Origin: Campanula takesimana
Lineage: Eukaryota > Streptophyta > Magnoliopsida > Asterales > Campanulaceae
Length of the DNA: 64,000 nucleotides
NCBI GenBank assembly: GCA_026119855.1
Contig: JAOWBW010000144.1
Coordinates: 1,737,809-1,801,808, forward strand
Direction: 5' to 3'
Positions 1 through 11,630 of this stretch are shown in pieces. Below the pieces are notes generated by a model. It was not told the DNA's origin. It worked only from the letters and a program-made list of their open reading frames with translations, and ran no database searches. The first letter of the stretch is position 1. Each line of letters begins with the position of its first letter. The translations under genes and the position numbers were made by a program.

Positions 1-3000
1 CTGTTGTAGAATCAGCGGTTGTACTTTGCTTGGAACTCTTCCAGCTTACAGCTCCACCATTTAACATAAACACAAATCCCGATTGCGATCGGCTATCATC
101 TTTGTCGGTTTGGAAGCTTGCATCTGTGTAAGCATTTACAACGAGATCATCTTCCATTCCTCCATAGACCAAAAACGAGTCTTTAGTTCTTCTTAAGTAC
201 TTAAGAATCGCTTTTACAGCTATCCAGTGATTTTCGCCAGGGTCGGATTGGTATCTACTTGTCATGCTCAAAGCATAAGACACATCCGGCCTAGTACAAA
301 TCATGGCATACATGATGGACCCAATTGCCGAAGCATATGGAACATCATTCATTTTCTCACGCTCATCTTTTGTCTTAGGACATTGAGTCTTGCTTAGAGA
401 AACTTCATGTAACACGGGCAAGGTGCCTCTCTTAGAATTTTCCATACGGAATCTTCTAATGACCTTGTCAATGTATGTACTTTGGCTTAAACCAAGTAGC
501 CTCCTTGACCTATCTCTATAGATCTTAATGCCAAGTACATATGCGGCTTCACCCATATCTTTCATTGCGAATCACTTTCCTAACCAAGTCTTCACAGACT
601 GAAGTGTAGGAATGTCGTTTCCAATGAGCAATATGTCATCCACGTATAAAATAAGGAATAGCACTATGCTCCCACTAATCTTCTTGTATACACAAGGCTC
701 ATCTTCGTTCTTGATGAAACCAAACTCTTTGACCGATTCATCAAAACGGAGATTCCAACTCTTTGAAGCTTGCTTCAATCCATAGATGGATCTTTGTAAT
801 TTGCATACCTTAGAATCTTGTTCAAAACCTTCTGGTTGTGTCATATAAACATCCTCTTGGAGTTTTCCATTCAGGAAAGCGGTTTTGACGTCCATCTTCC
901 ATATTTCATAGTCATGATATGCGGCAATGGCAAGCAAAATTCTTATAGACTTGATCATTGCTACGGGTGAAAAGGTCTCATCATAGTCAATACCATGAAC
1001 TTGCCTATAACCCTTCGCTACAAGCCTAGCTTTGTAAGTATGCACCTTCCCATCCATGTCAGTCTTCTTCTTGAAGACCCATTTGCATCCTATGGTTTTT
1101 ACACCTTCGGGCGCATCAATCAAATTCCAAACTTGATTGTCTTGCATGGATTGCAATTCGGATTCCATGGCTCCAAGCCACTTGTCCGAATCAGGAGAAG
1201 ACATCGCCTCTTGGTAGGTTGACGGTTCATCATTCTCAATGATTTCTACCTCATTACTATCCGTTACGAGAAATTCATATCTCTCGGGCTCGGATCGTAA
1301 CCTACTAGATCTGCGAGATGCTTGTGTATTTTGAACAGGTTCCACAACTCCTTGTGGTTCTTGTTCTTGTTCCACTATTGGTTCAATGTTATTTTCTGGG
1401 TCTCGAATTTCTTCAAGATTTATTTTACTCCCACTGATTTCTTTGGAGAGAAACTCTTTCTCTAGAAAGACACCAGTTCGGGCAACAAACACTTTGTTGT
1501 CCTCTCGGTTGTAAAAGTAATATCCTTTAGTTTCCTTAGGATATCCCACGAAAATACATTTATCAGATTTGTGTGCTAGTTTGCCAGAGATAAGTCTCTT
1601 GACATAAACTTCGCAACCCCAAATCCTCATGAAAGATAAACTAGGTTTCTTTCCACTCCACATCTCATATGGAGTCTTTGGAACCGATTTAGTTGGAACT
1701 TGATTTAGTGTGAAAGCAGCGGTTTCTAGGGCGTAACCCCAAAAGGATATTGGAAGATCAACTTGACTCATCATTGATCGAACCATTTCTAACAAAGTCC
1801 GATTTCTCCTCTCAGACACACCATTCCATTGTGGTGTTCCGGGCGGAGTCAATTGTGAAACTATTCCACAATTCTTTAGATGATCATCAAATTCTTGACT
1901 TAAGTATTCACCACCTCGATCTGATCAAAGTGCCTTTATACTTTTGCCAAGTTGTTTTTCTACTTCATTTTGAAATATTCTAAATATCTCAAATGCTTCA
2001 CTTTTATGTTTCATTAGGTAAACATACCCAAATCTACTATAATCATCAGTGAAGGTTATGAAGTATTGAAATCCTCCCCTAGCATTGCTACTTAATGGTC
2101 CACATACATCGGAATGTATCAACCCCAATAAGTCGCTTGCCCTTTCACCCAACTTGGTAAAAGGTGTCTTAGTCATTTTTCCAAGAAGACACGACTCACA
2201 AGTATCATATGACTCTAAGTCACATGAACCCAAAAGTCCGTCCCCATGGAGTTTTGAGATACGCTTCTCATTAATATGACCAAGACGGCAATGCCACAAA
2301 TCAGTATGATTTATATCATTAGGTTTAGATTTCTTATTTACATGATAGACATTATTTTCATTCTTGACATCCAAGATATAAAGGCCATTAAATGAATTAG
2401 CAATACCATAAAGCACATCATTTAAATAAATAGAAAATTTCTTATTCTCAATAAGAAACTTAAAACCTTCATTATCCAAACAAGAAATTGAAATAATATT
2501 TCTGCTTAAATCCGGAACATAATAACAATTGTTCAAAACAAGAATTAATCCGGAAGGTAAAGTGACTTCATAAGTCCCTACGGCTAATGCAGCAACTCTT
2601 GCTCTATTCCCCACGCGTAGATCTACTTCACCTTCTTTAAGCAGTCTCCTATTCTTTAGTCCCTGTACATTTAGACAAATGTGAGAACCACATCCGGTAT
2701 CCAATACCCAAGAATCAGTGGTAGAAAGGAGAATATCTATCATATAGATACATGAAGTCGACGCAGCCTTGCTGCTCTTCTTCTTCTTTTGCTCTTCCAA
2801 GAAAGCTTTGCAATTACGTTTCCAATGACCAATTTCTTGACAATGGAAACAGATTGCATCCTTTTGTGTATCGGGTTTTGCATCAGAAGCCTTGGCAACC
2901 TTTGCCTTGCTTATCTTGGGTTTGACAACTTTTGCCTTACCCTTGCCTTTGGCACCAGGCTTCTTCCCATCATGAACCAAGAGCACGGGAGAACCTTTCT

Positions 3001-3610
3001 CCACAATTTTCATCTCTGCAGTTTTGAGCATCCCATGCAACTCAGAGAGATTCTTATCCATTCCATGCATGTTATAATTCATTACAAACTGATTATAACT
3101 TTTAGGCAATGAATTAAGAATGAGATCCATGGCTAGCTCCAATGGGATTGGATAGCCAAGTTTCTCAAGGTGCTCTACATAACCTTTCATTTTAAGAAAG
3201 TGAGGACTCACTTGTTGCCCTTCATTCATTTTACTAGTAGTGAATGCAACAATAGTCTTGTACCTCTCTTGCCTAGCTTGCTCTTGAAACATGGTTCTCA
3301 ACTCCACGCCTATCTCATAGGCTTCCAAATGTTCCAAACTTTGTTGGAGTTTTGAACACATAGCAGCAAGCATGAGACAACTTACATCTCTAGAATCATT
3401 ACGATGTTTCTTGTAATTGTCTCTTTCTACCCTAGGGGCAGTAGGCGGTGGTTCAGCGGGGAGAGGCCCATCGAGAATGTACAACTTATCTTCTTGCCTA
3501 AGAATGATTCTTATGCTACGGATCCAATCCATAAAGTTTGTACCATTCCCTTCGAGCTTATCCTTCTCAAGGATCGATCGCAACGACATTGATTGAGTGT
3601 TATTAGTCAT
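1..3610 (-). pseudogene. Ty1/copia gag-pol polyprotein, partial at the left window edge
   Basis: One minus-strand reading frame from 3610 to the window edge encodes a copia polyprotein in the order Gag, protease, integrase, reverse transcriptase, RNase H. Gag begins MTNNTQSMSLRSILEKD and has a CCHC knuckle (CFHCQEIGHWKRNC) at about 2805-2850. The protease has WVLDTGCGSH. Integrase has the HHCC finger, then [17 protein letters not shown] and GVSERRNR as the DDE residues. RT has [12 protein letters not shown] near 630, and RNase H (YTDASF) lies at about 80-140. Two in-frame stops break the frame: TGA at about 1925-1927 in integrase, just before the SDRGGEYL motif, and TGA at 572-574 after the RT core. 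The first fits C-to-T decay of CGA. Gene order places it in copia; the Gag start resembles the Angela/Tork group (inference). The distal RNase H and the 3' LTR lie outside the window. Confidence 0.93.
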
Positions 3611-5167
3611 TATCTACAAATATGCAAAATTTCCAAAATTTAATAAGTACCGATTTTCATTAAAAAGATAAATAATGTATTTTTCAAACAAAATACTCCC
3701 ACTAAATTATATAACATTCATATACATCCAATGTATAATATAATTTAAATGGGTTAAGATCCAACTTTAATTTTATTTCAAGTCCGCTAAGGCGGATTAC
3801 ACAAAATCAAATTAATTAGGTAGACAACTCTTGTCAATCATATCTCATATGACTCTTAGTTCCTTTTATGAGATTCTTTAAGAAATCCAATTTCAAAAAG
3901 CATGTTAAACCTCATCTTTGCCTAGGCCCAAAACTGTTTTGACGCCCAATTAAGTCTAACCATTTTAAACGCATAGTTAATGTGTCCCGCTAGGGCGTGC
4001 CCACACTATCTATCTTGCTCATACATAAACAAATTTAATGCATCTCGCTAGGGCGAATCTACATTAAAATCACTCATGTACTAACAAGTGTTTTAATCAT
4101 GGCATGGCAATAAAAGACTTAAAACTTTCTTTGAAGGTTCATCACATATAGGATATAACACATTTATGAGCACATAATATAAACATGTTACACATCAAGT
4201 TTAGCCACTAAATTAATCTCCATTAATTTAAGCATGGTATTTATGTGTCATTAGTTTCTCTATAATTATGAGGATGAGACTATTTCAACTTTGGTTATTA
4301 TCTCCAAATCAAGACAACAAGAAGTGCGGTCGAACTAAGCCATTAGGCAACCACAATCCTGCACTAATTCAAGAAACCAAGAAAGTAGTCCATGTGGCCG
4401 AAACTAAGCAATAGATGGTCTCGATGAACGTAGGCCAATTGCATTCACAATTCCACATGGATCTCCAATCATTGAATCAAGAACTTTGTTTCTCAATTTT
4501 AGCAATTATGAACTCTTCATAATTCTAACTTCGTTTTATCTTTGAAACTTTGATTGCGATCAAGTTTGGGAAACACAATCTCGATGAACGCAGATTAGCC
4601 ATCCAAACCTTGAACCAATCTTAGAATCACAAGACTAAAACAAATAGGAAAATCAAACCCCAAAATCCACACACAAACCAACTACCCAAAACCCATTCCA
4701 GATCAGCAAGTCTGGACTGGTTCTGTTACTGGTTTTGTTGAATCTTTTGAAAAATTCCAGATTCTGGTTTTCAACCAAAATTAGACCTTCTGATCACCTT
4801 GTGCGGCCGCCCAAAAACCCTTGTGCGGTCGCCCAAAACTGTGCGGCCGCCCAAGTAGTTTTGTGCGGTCGCCCAGTGTCATCAGAATGTGCAGAATTTT
4901 CAAAGTTCGAAAATTTTGTCTCAAAATCGTTTTTCCCCGATTATTAAAACTTTGATCCAATCAAAAATTAATAATCAAAAATTCTGAATCCACCATAATT
5001 TATTTATTGCGATTGAATCGTGCGATTAAAGTTGCAAAACAATAAACCACATAAAATCACAAAACACATAAACAACATATATTCCAATATTCAAATCATT
5101 CAAGGCACATAAACAATTTATATACACATAACATGATCCAAGTATTGAATTAATCAACATGAACTGG
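3611..5167 (-). other. Long untranslated leader of the copia element
   Basis: This 1.56 kb has no supportable gene and lies between the primer site and the Gag start. It is AT-rich but carries GC-rich islands: three near-palindromic CGCTARGGCG blocks (about 3786, 3988 and 4046) and a four-copy GTGCGG(C/T)CGCCC array at 4801-4874. Leaders this long may hold packaging and dimer signals; no such role is shown here. Confidence 0.7.
4801..4874 (-). repeat. Four-copy 12-bp CpG-rich motif array in the copia leader
   Basis: Motif starts are 4801, 4823, 4841 and 4863, so the spacing is 22, 18 and 22 bp. On the plus strand the copies alternate GTGCGGCCGCCC and GTGCGGTCGCCC, which read GGGCGGCCGCAC and GGGCGACCGCAC in the sense strand of the element. 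The linkers are 10, 6 and 10 bp and differ in sequence. The same motif recurs in this element's LTR at 5731-5837. Confidence 0.9.
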
Positions 5168-5179
5168 GCTCTGATACCA
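5168..5179 (-). other. Primer-binding site (tRNA-Met-initiator type) of the copia element
   Basis: The reverse complement reads TGGTATCAGAGC, the classic plant site complementary to the 3' end of initiator methionine tRNA. It lies one base from the LTR end at 5181 and fixes the element's minus orientation. Confidence 0.93.
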
Positions 5180-5180
5180 C

Positions 5181-6872
5181 TGTTGGGTTTCGATCAAACA
5201 TGCGCAGCGGAATTTAGCATTTAAAATTTTGAAACCCAAAGCCATGGATCCGTTCATATGATTAAATCAAATACAACATAAGAATAAAGGAATAAACTAA
5301 CCCTTGATGGCTATCAAATTCTCTTGGTCTTTGGTGGAGGTTTTGAAGACTTGATCACGATCACAAAGCTTGAACACGAACTTTGAAGATGATGATTTTC
5401 ACCCTCTAGCGGTATCCACACTTCGAACGAATATCAAAGGAGCTTCTTTGATCTTGGTTGCTAGACCAAATTGTGAAACACTTTTTCACAATCAAAAGAA
5501 CTATATGGAATTTATTTTGTGTATTATTTTGTTCCTCAACCAAGAATGTCTTGAAACAAAATAAACCCTCTCTCAAACTCTTTGAGACTCACAAAATCAT
5601 TGGCCTTGAGTGCTGGCCGAATTTGGTCTTTTATACACAAGTATGACCTATTCCAAATAGGAAACTTGTGTCAAAATCCGTCCAAAATTCGTTTCCTAAT
5701 CAAATTAGGAATCTGCCACCCGACAGTACTGTGCGGCCGCCCAAAAACCTCTGTGCGGTCGCACAACATTCTGAAACAAAACTGGTACATTTCTGAGCTA
5801 AGTGTGCGGCCGCCCAGTCCATTATGTGCGGTCGCCCACTTCCCAGAAAGTCCAGAATTTCCAAAATTCCAATGTAGTCCTTTTTAAAGATTCGTTCTAT
5901 TGTGTGACCCTCTAGGATTATACTAAGTTGGCAATGAGCTCAAACATGATCCCATAAGATATGATTAGGTTCTAGCAAACCGTCATACCTACCCAAATAG
6001 TATAACTAGATACAAGTTCGCATTCCTCTTAGAATATGTCACAATCCCTTTGTCCACGATGTCATTGAACACAAGTCATGGTCAAACAGTCAACTTGTTT
6101 TGTTCAATACTTTCTCGATTTCGAATATGTTGATAATTCAAATGCTATTGATCCAATCAATCCATTTGAGTCCGGCCGAACATTTCATCAACATCATTCC
6201 TTCAAGGGGCCCAAGCTTGACATCTCTCCGTGGAGGGACAAATCCACTTAGCTTATTATTCTTCCCAACGGGAATCCGATTATGCCAATCATACCCTTTA
6301 TAACTACCGTGTTAAGGTAGCGTTTGAATATGTCAAACACAATGTTCATCAAGTGGAAGACTATAATAACTTCATGTCTAAGGATTCAAATGACATAACT
6401 AATATGAGATATATGTACGACATAGACCATGACATAAGTCTCATACAGCGGGTCAAGTCCAGTACCTTGTTCCAAACAAGTACCCATAAATCTAACATGA
6501 TCATCCCATGATCATTTAGCCTTTATACTAGTGCTTAACAAGTACTAGGGACGGGGATTATTATAAGTAAACATGAACAACAATAATAATCAAAACATCT
6601 CTTTATTGATATGAAATAAATGATAACAATTACAACGTTTATTAAACGTGCCTAGGGCACCACTACCAACATAGCAGTCGCATCAAGAAGGTGTTCTTGA
6701 GTTCGTTCGACGTGTGGATACCGGTAGAGGGTGTTTGCTTTATCTCCTAAAGTCTGTGTTCATGGATTTTCTTTCATCTTGTATTTAATTTAATCAACAT
6801 GAGCAGATACATGGCTCTTGTGTTTTGATTCATATGTTGCTTCCGCTGCGCATGGTCCCTCAAAAACCAACA
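5181..6872 (-). repeat. 5' LTR of the copia element (1692 bp)
   Basis: It starts TGTTGGGTTT on the plus strand and ends AACCAACA, giving the TG...CA ends and the short inverted repeat TGTTGG/CCAACA. The primer site abuts it at 5180. It contains the phased GC motif quartet at 5731-5837. The other LTR is beyond the left edge, so pairwise age cannot be read. Confidence 0.88.
5731..5837 (-). repeat. Four-copy phased CpG-rich motif array inside the copia LTR
   Basis: Motif starts are 5731, 5753, 5804 and 5826, spaced 22, 51 and 22 bp. The plus-strand copies are GTGCGGCCGCCC, GTGCGGTCGCAC, GTGCGGCCGCCC and GTGCGGTCGCCC. In the sense orientation all fit GKGCGRCCGCAC. This layout nearly matches the array in the Ty3 LTR at 55547-55654. 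Confidence 0.92.
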
Positions 6873-7371
6873 GTTCTATGCATGATAGCATGTCATGTAG
6901 TTGCATTAGTAGCTTCCTAAGTTTCGACTCACCCAGATTCTTTGTTTATTTGTTTCCTTTAGTTCCCAGGCACGACAGTGTCAGTAAGGTACGACTTAGC
7001 GGGGATCTTTGAGAAGGTTGTTTTTTTTATGGGTAGTTGCTCTATTGAGATTGTATACGTTTATGTTTGTGAGGTCGATGGTCGTACTGAGTTACTTAAG
7101 CTCTGTATTTTGTGTAGCAATGTATAATCTCTATAATAAAGTATTTGTTATTCTTTTGGGTGATGACCTTTATTGTCAAGCGTGTTTAGAGTTTTATATA
7201 ACTCTAGTTGGTTTGGTTTGTACATTAGTTGAGGCATTAACATGTGGTTGTTTTTAATATTCTGTTGTCGAGCTAGTGATAGTATTAGCAGGCATCATGT
7301 CAGTGTTATAGAAGTGTTCACACACCTGGTTCGTGGTTCTATATAGGACCTCAAAACTCGGGTCGCGTCAG
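6873..7371 (+). mobile_element. Remnant of an older Ty3-type LTR (3' part)
   Basis: The sequence from 6878 (GCATGATAGCATGTCATGTA) aligns by eye with 56810-57314, the last 500 bp of the Ty3 LTR further right, including the stretch around ATTTGTTTCC and the closing GTTCTATATAGGACC...GTCGCGTCA. Divergence is high and spread over the whole length, so this is an old relative. The copia element truncates its left side. Confidence 0.7.
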
Positions 7372-8451
7372 TATCAAAATTAAAAGTAAAACATTGCTCT
7401 AAAACGGAGGTAGTACTATATGACTTGAGACATAATTGAATAATTTTATTTTATTCATTAAAATAAAAAAAACTAATGGATACAAATGTTTTAACATATG
7501 GTCTCTTTAAGAGTTTTGTGGATACAAATGAGTTTAGCATATCAAGACAAAAAAATATTTTGAAACATAAAAAAAATGAAAAAAGTTCAATGGAAATCTC
7601 TTCACTTTTTGTAGATTGAATCACCAAACTCTTTTTTTTTTTAGTTTTTTTTTTAATTCAACACATTCAATTAATTTGTTTTTGAAATCAACACATCCAA
7701 CTCATAATCTTTTGTGTTTATTGTCACTTTCACTGACTCTGCTAGTTTTTTTCCTTTAAATAGTCATGGAGAAGAACAGAGAACGACGTTGAGGGAGGAG
7801 ACAAGAGAACGGCGTGAAGCGTAAGGCGTGGGAGCTTTTTAATTATTTAGGGTTTCCTTACTTGTGAGTTATTCCTTTTGAGACTCAAAATGGATGGACC
7901 TCTAATAAAAATAGGAAAAACTTAGTTGGGATTAGTTGGGATAGATGTGTTGAATGGTTTGAGTTAGTATATGAATCTTTCATTATTAAAACATCATAGA
8001 ATACTTTTAGTGATTTATTTTTTTTTGTTAAAATTAAAATTTAGACAAATAACAAAAATTAGTGGAATTACTTTTTAAATAACTATATGTATATATTTAT
8101 AGATTTATAGAAAAAAATAAAGATTGCGCTAATTTCTCGCCCTCGCCTCAGTGTTAGGCGCTAGGCCTAGCTTCGCCGCGCAGCAATTTTTAGAACACTG
8201 ATTTTATGTGGCTCATTTAAATTAGCATTTAAAAGTTGAACTTGTTCAAAATAGGTCTCAGACTTTAGAGATTGATGTTTATTCTATTTTTTTCAATTAA
8301 ACTGGTCAAGGGCACATTGTAACAGCTTGGTAGTGCGGTGGAGTGTCGGACAGTTTGGTTTTCGACCTTTTGGTGATTGGAGTGATGGCGTAGGAGAAAA
8401 GAAGACAGGAAGTGAATAGAGCTTTTTGGAGCGTGGGCATTTTGATGGGTC
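7372..8451. other. AT-rich gene-free stretch with decayed repeat fragments
   Basis: No coding region is supported. 7609-7780 (ATCACCAAACTC..., ATCCAACTCATAATC, CACTTTCACTGACTCTG) resembles the long terminal repeat of the Mutator-like element at 39797-41001. 8120-8205 (GGCGCTAGGCCTAGC, CGCCGCGC) looks like a scrap of a GC-box hAT-type element such as 44847-45422. Confidence 0.5.
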
Positions 8452-8462
8452 ATATAGAAAAT
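8452..8462 (+). repeat. Left target-site duplication of the L1 LINE
   Basis: ATATAGAAAAT at 8452-8462 is repeated exactly at 24989-24999, directly after the LINE's poly(A) tail. An 11-bp duplication is typical of target-primed reverse transcription. Confidence 0.85.
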
Positions 8463-8903
8463 AGGGGGGAGGAAACAAAAAAACTCACTGGTGAACAGTG
8501 CAATTCTCTCTCAAAAAAACTGAGAGCATATTCAAGGTTAGTTTTTGTCATTCAAGGCAAGTCAAAGCCAAATTCATTGGCTCAAACTATCACTTCTCTT
8601 AAACAACCACCTACCACCCTGCATCCTCCTTTTACTCCCTCTGCGACACAACATCACCCCCTCTAAACCACCAGTCCCAGCCAACCCCCACCACAGGATA
8701 AAATCAACCTATCACACAAATCTTCTTTTTAAGCCATGCAGCACAAACAAAAATAGCCATATCCAGTCAAACCCAAATCAATCCCCGTCCCCTTCATGCA
8801 ATCATTTTCTCAATATCTTTTTCTCACCCTCCACAAACCATAAACTGGTCATCCAAAACCACTCAGTCTATCCATAAAACCTCTTTAACCTTTAAATAAA
8901 ATC

Positions 8904-10537
8904 ATGAGTCAGTCAAATAACCCTCGAGAGATTCGGTGGACAAACCCAACCCCACCGAACGAAGAAGCATTCTCAGGAGAGGAGTTAGAAGGAGTGCCAC
9001 CCTGGGAACACCTCCCACCGCCTTCCAGAAGAAATGAAAGAAGAGGAATAGTCTCCCGTGTTGAACAAAATGACAATGACTCCCAGATTGCAGAACTACG
9101 CAGATCCCTCATAGGCTTCATGATAGATGAGAGGAATTTTAGCCCACAAAGAGTACAAAATGCCATTGACGCTGCATGGAATACCCGAGGCAGAGTCATT
9201 GTTGAAGGAAATCAAGGTAAAACCTTTTTCTTCAATTTCCAGTTTAACGAGGATAGATTTTTCATCCTAAATAATGGACCTTGGGCTTTAGAGGGTGCTC
9301 TATTCGCTTTCGACATTTGGAGACCAAACACTATCTATAGCCGTTTCATAGTAACTCGCACTCCTATTTGGGTCCAGTTTCATGACCTACCCTAAGAATA
9401 CATAAACCCTCTTGCAGCTCGTAGAATGGCCACACACTTAGGAGAAGTGGAACTGGTAGATTGGGAGCCATACTCTCCTACAAATATGCGGTACACTAGG
9501 ATCAAAATCATGATCAACCCTCTCAAACCGCTTGTTCCTGGATTCTATCTTGATATTGGTGAAAACTACACTTGGGTCACATGTAGATACGAAAGAGTTT
9601 TCAAGTTGTGTAGAGAGTGTGGACGAATAGGTCATTCATACTATTCTTGCCCAATCCCGACCTATCATCATCGTACACTGGACTATGATAATCTCATTCT
9701 CCGACTTAGTACCGAGCATAATCTAGCTACTAGAGCTAAAACTGTCCCAAACCCTCCCAGTTTGTTTGAGCTAAGGAATAGAGCTTCGCACCACCGTCCT
9801 AACCGTCGAACCACTAGAATCAGCTTGGGAGAAAGACATCTCCTCCCCCTCCAAACACTGGACTTCATGAATTATCAAGAACCCCCTGGCTTTCCTCAAC
9901 CCCAACCATCACCACACCAAAACCCTAACGTGCTTAACCATGGATCGGATCTATACTCCCCACCAGACCTCCACGAATATACAGAAAATCCAGATCTTTG
10001 GTTAGAGGAGTATGAACAAGGACTCCATGCTGATGTTGAACTCCCTCTCCTGAATCTCCTCCCTTAAACAGTAACCCTATCCTAACCACATTACCCTATA
10101 CTACTGCTCACCCTATTGATCATTCAATGCAAGATTTGGGGGATCCATCTCCTGAACACATTACAAATAACTCGGCTGAAGACAAGAGTAATGGGGGGAC
10201 AAACAAGATGTTTACATTTATGGGGAATAATGAGGAGGTGATTGTGGGGGATTTTTCAGATACGGAGGAAGTAAGTGTTAGAGAGGTGGAGTGTGATGTC
10301 ATTTTTTCTAACTATACCAACTGGACAATGGAACAAGAAAGGGAGAAAGAAGCACTGTTGCAAGCATTCCTCGAAAGTACAGCCAAGAATCCAAATACCA
10401 CCAACATTGCTGACCTGTCTGGGCTTGAAACCATACCAGCTCAAGGAAAAAAATTGGACTTAATTGAGGGGAGAGCTGGGGAGGGGACAGTAGCCTCAGA
10501 AAAATTAAACACGGTCAACTCTTTCTTGGACCAAGGC
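8904..10537 (+). pseudogene. LINE ORF1 (nucleic-acid-binding protein), part upstream of the insertion
   Basis: Starts MSQSNNPREIRWTNPTPP. Residues from about 65 form a DUF4283-like domain (FFFNFQFNEDRFFILNNGPW). A CX2CX4HX4C knuckle (CRECGRIGHSYYSC) is at 9608-9650. DUF4283 plus a knuckle is typical of plant L1 ORF1 proteins, which coat the element RNA. An in-frame TAA at 9393-9395 separates the two halves of the domain, a second stop lies at 10065-10067, and the frame shifts before 10127. The last open stretch runs straight into the TR-GAG insertion and resumes at 19675 in the same frame. A host zinc-finger gene was considered and rejected because of the flanking ORF2 and the bounding duplications. 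Confidence 0.85.
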
Positions 10538-10538
10538 T

Positions 10539-10543
10539 GCAGG
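10539..10543. repeat. Left 5-bp target duplication (GCAGG) of the TR-GAG element
   Basis: GCAGG at 10539-10543 is matched exactly at 19670-19674 on the other side of the element. Removing the element and one copy restores a continuous LINE ORF1 reading frame, which independently supports these borders. Confidence 0.93.
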
Positions 10544-11559
10544 TGTAGATACCCCGGGAAACCACGGCTTGGCTAGAGCGGTGAATTATCCTAGGATGTC
10601 TAACTTGTTTTTAGATTGTTTAGAGTCGCCACCTATGTTTTTAAAGGAACATAAGAAAAACCTAGAAATAGCCTAATTTATGTACAAAACCAGAGATTCG
10701 GGAGAGAAGGGTTCGGGGGTTAGGTGACGGAGTGGGAAGTACTTAAACACCCACTCCGCCCCGCTTATGCGGGTCTTGCTACTATTGGTGTTCTAATACT
10801 AAATGTCCTTCAATTTATTAACAATGCTAACAATTATAATGTAAAGAAAAAGGGGAAAAGAATGATTTTATTAATTTAATGCTAAATAGTTACATGTTGG
10901 ACTAGTGCTAAATGATTACATTAAGAAATGAAATATAAATTAAATGAAGTTTGGAATGTTGGGATGTAACCTTGGCCAAACTTCAATAGTGAAGTGGCCT
11001 TTTGGTTGTATCCCTTTTATGGAGATTGCATACTAGTAAGACTAGACAAATAAAATAAGCGAAGAAAAGAGATGTTGTACCTTAGGAAAGAGGACTTCAA
11101 ACTTGGACTTGAAAATGGTGTTGTTGTAGAGAAAATGTTGTGCAAACACTTTGTGTAGTGTTTTGTAGAGAAAGATTGTTGAGATGATTTGTGTAGAGTT
11201 TTTGTTCAAGTCTCAAAAATTGGGTCCCTTTCCAAGGTAGAAGATGATGGTTTTTATAGGTAAAAAAAAAAAAGAGGGAAATGATGGAGGGAAAAGATGA
11301 TCATCCATGTGAAATAGAATTGACCAATCAAAAATAAGATAAATAAAAATAATAAATAAAGAAATAAAAGAAAATCAAATAAAATAAAAAGGAAATATTT
11401 TGTTTTAATGAAAAGGCTAGAAGTGTGGGATTGGGAGTTAATGAGAAAAGGGGGGATGAATGTGGATGTAAAAAGATGGTTTTTGTGATCAAGAAAAGAT
11501 GTTTGTAAATAAGAAAAGGGAGGGAAATAAGGTGCAATCCGTTACTGCCAAAGTGGGAA

Positions 11560-11630
11560 GCGCGCGGGTCCGGCTTTTGGGGCGGGACGCCCCAAAAGCC
11601 GGCTCACTGGCAATGCCGGAAGCGCCCGCG
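11560..11630 (-). repeat. Damaged 29-bp-phased GC block array, left LTR
   Basis: Blocks sit at 11560 (GCGCGCGG) and 11622 (GCGCCCGCG). The middle block expected at 11589 is replaced by GCCCCAAAAGCC and the following spacing grows to 33 bp. The right LTR keeps all three blocks at 29-bp steps. Confidence 0.88.
11570..11602. other. Perfect 15-bp hairpin created in the left LTR
   Basis: The arms 11570-11584 (CCGGCTTTTGGGGCG) and 11588-11602 are exact reverse complements around the loop GGA. The right LTR has the same left arm but keeps GCGCGCGC where the right arm would be. The two copies were identical at insertion, so one was rewritten using its own inverted neighbour as template. Confidence 0.9.

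Larger units (their letters stand above)
1..6872 (-). mobile_element. Ty1/copia LTR retrotransposon, minus strand, 3' end outside window
   Basis: From right to left this reads LTR (5181-6872), primer-binding site (5168-5179), a 1.56 kb leader (3611-5167) and gag-pol (3610 to the edge). The polarity of LTR, primer site and coding region agree. The right flank is an old Ty3 LTR fragment, so this element is the younger insertion. The left LTR and the target duplication cannot be checked in this window. Confidence 0.9.

Noticed and set aside
4801..5837. GCGGCCGC (NotI-like) words suggesting cloning-vector or adaptor sequence
   Set aside because: They occur in regular arrays with decayed variants inside bona fide LTR and leader sequence, in two element families. 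A lone GCGGCCGC at 27426 in a SAS10 intron has no vector context either.
8412..8877. Plus-strand open frames of about 80-110 codons before LINE ORF1
   Set aside because: They lie across the LINE 5' end and its 5' UTR, overlap each other in two frames, and show Pro/Ser/His-rich low-complexity translation.
9426..10067. CCHC zinc-knuckle protein as a host gene
   Set aside because: It is the second half of LINE ORF1, in frame with the DUF4283-like part across one stop, followed by ORF2 and bounded by target duplications.
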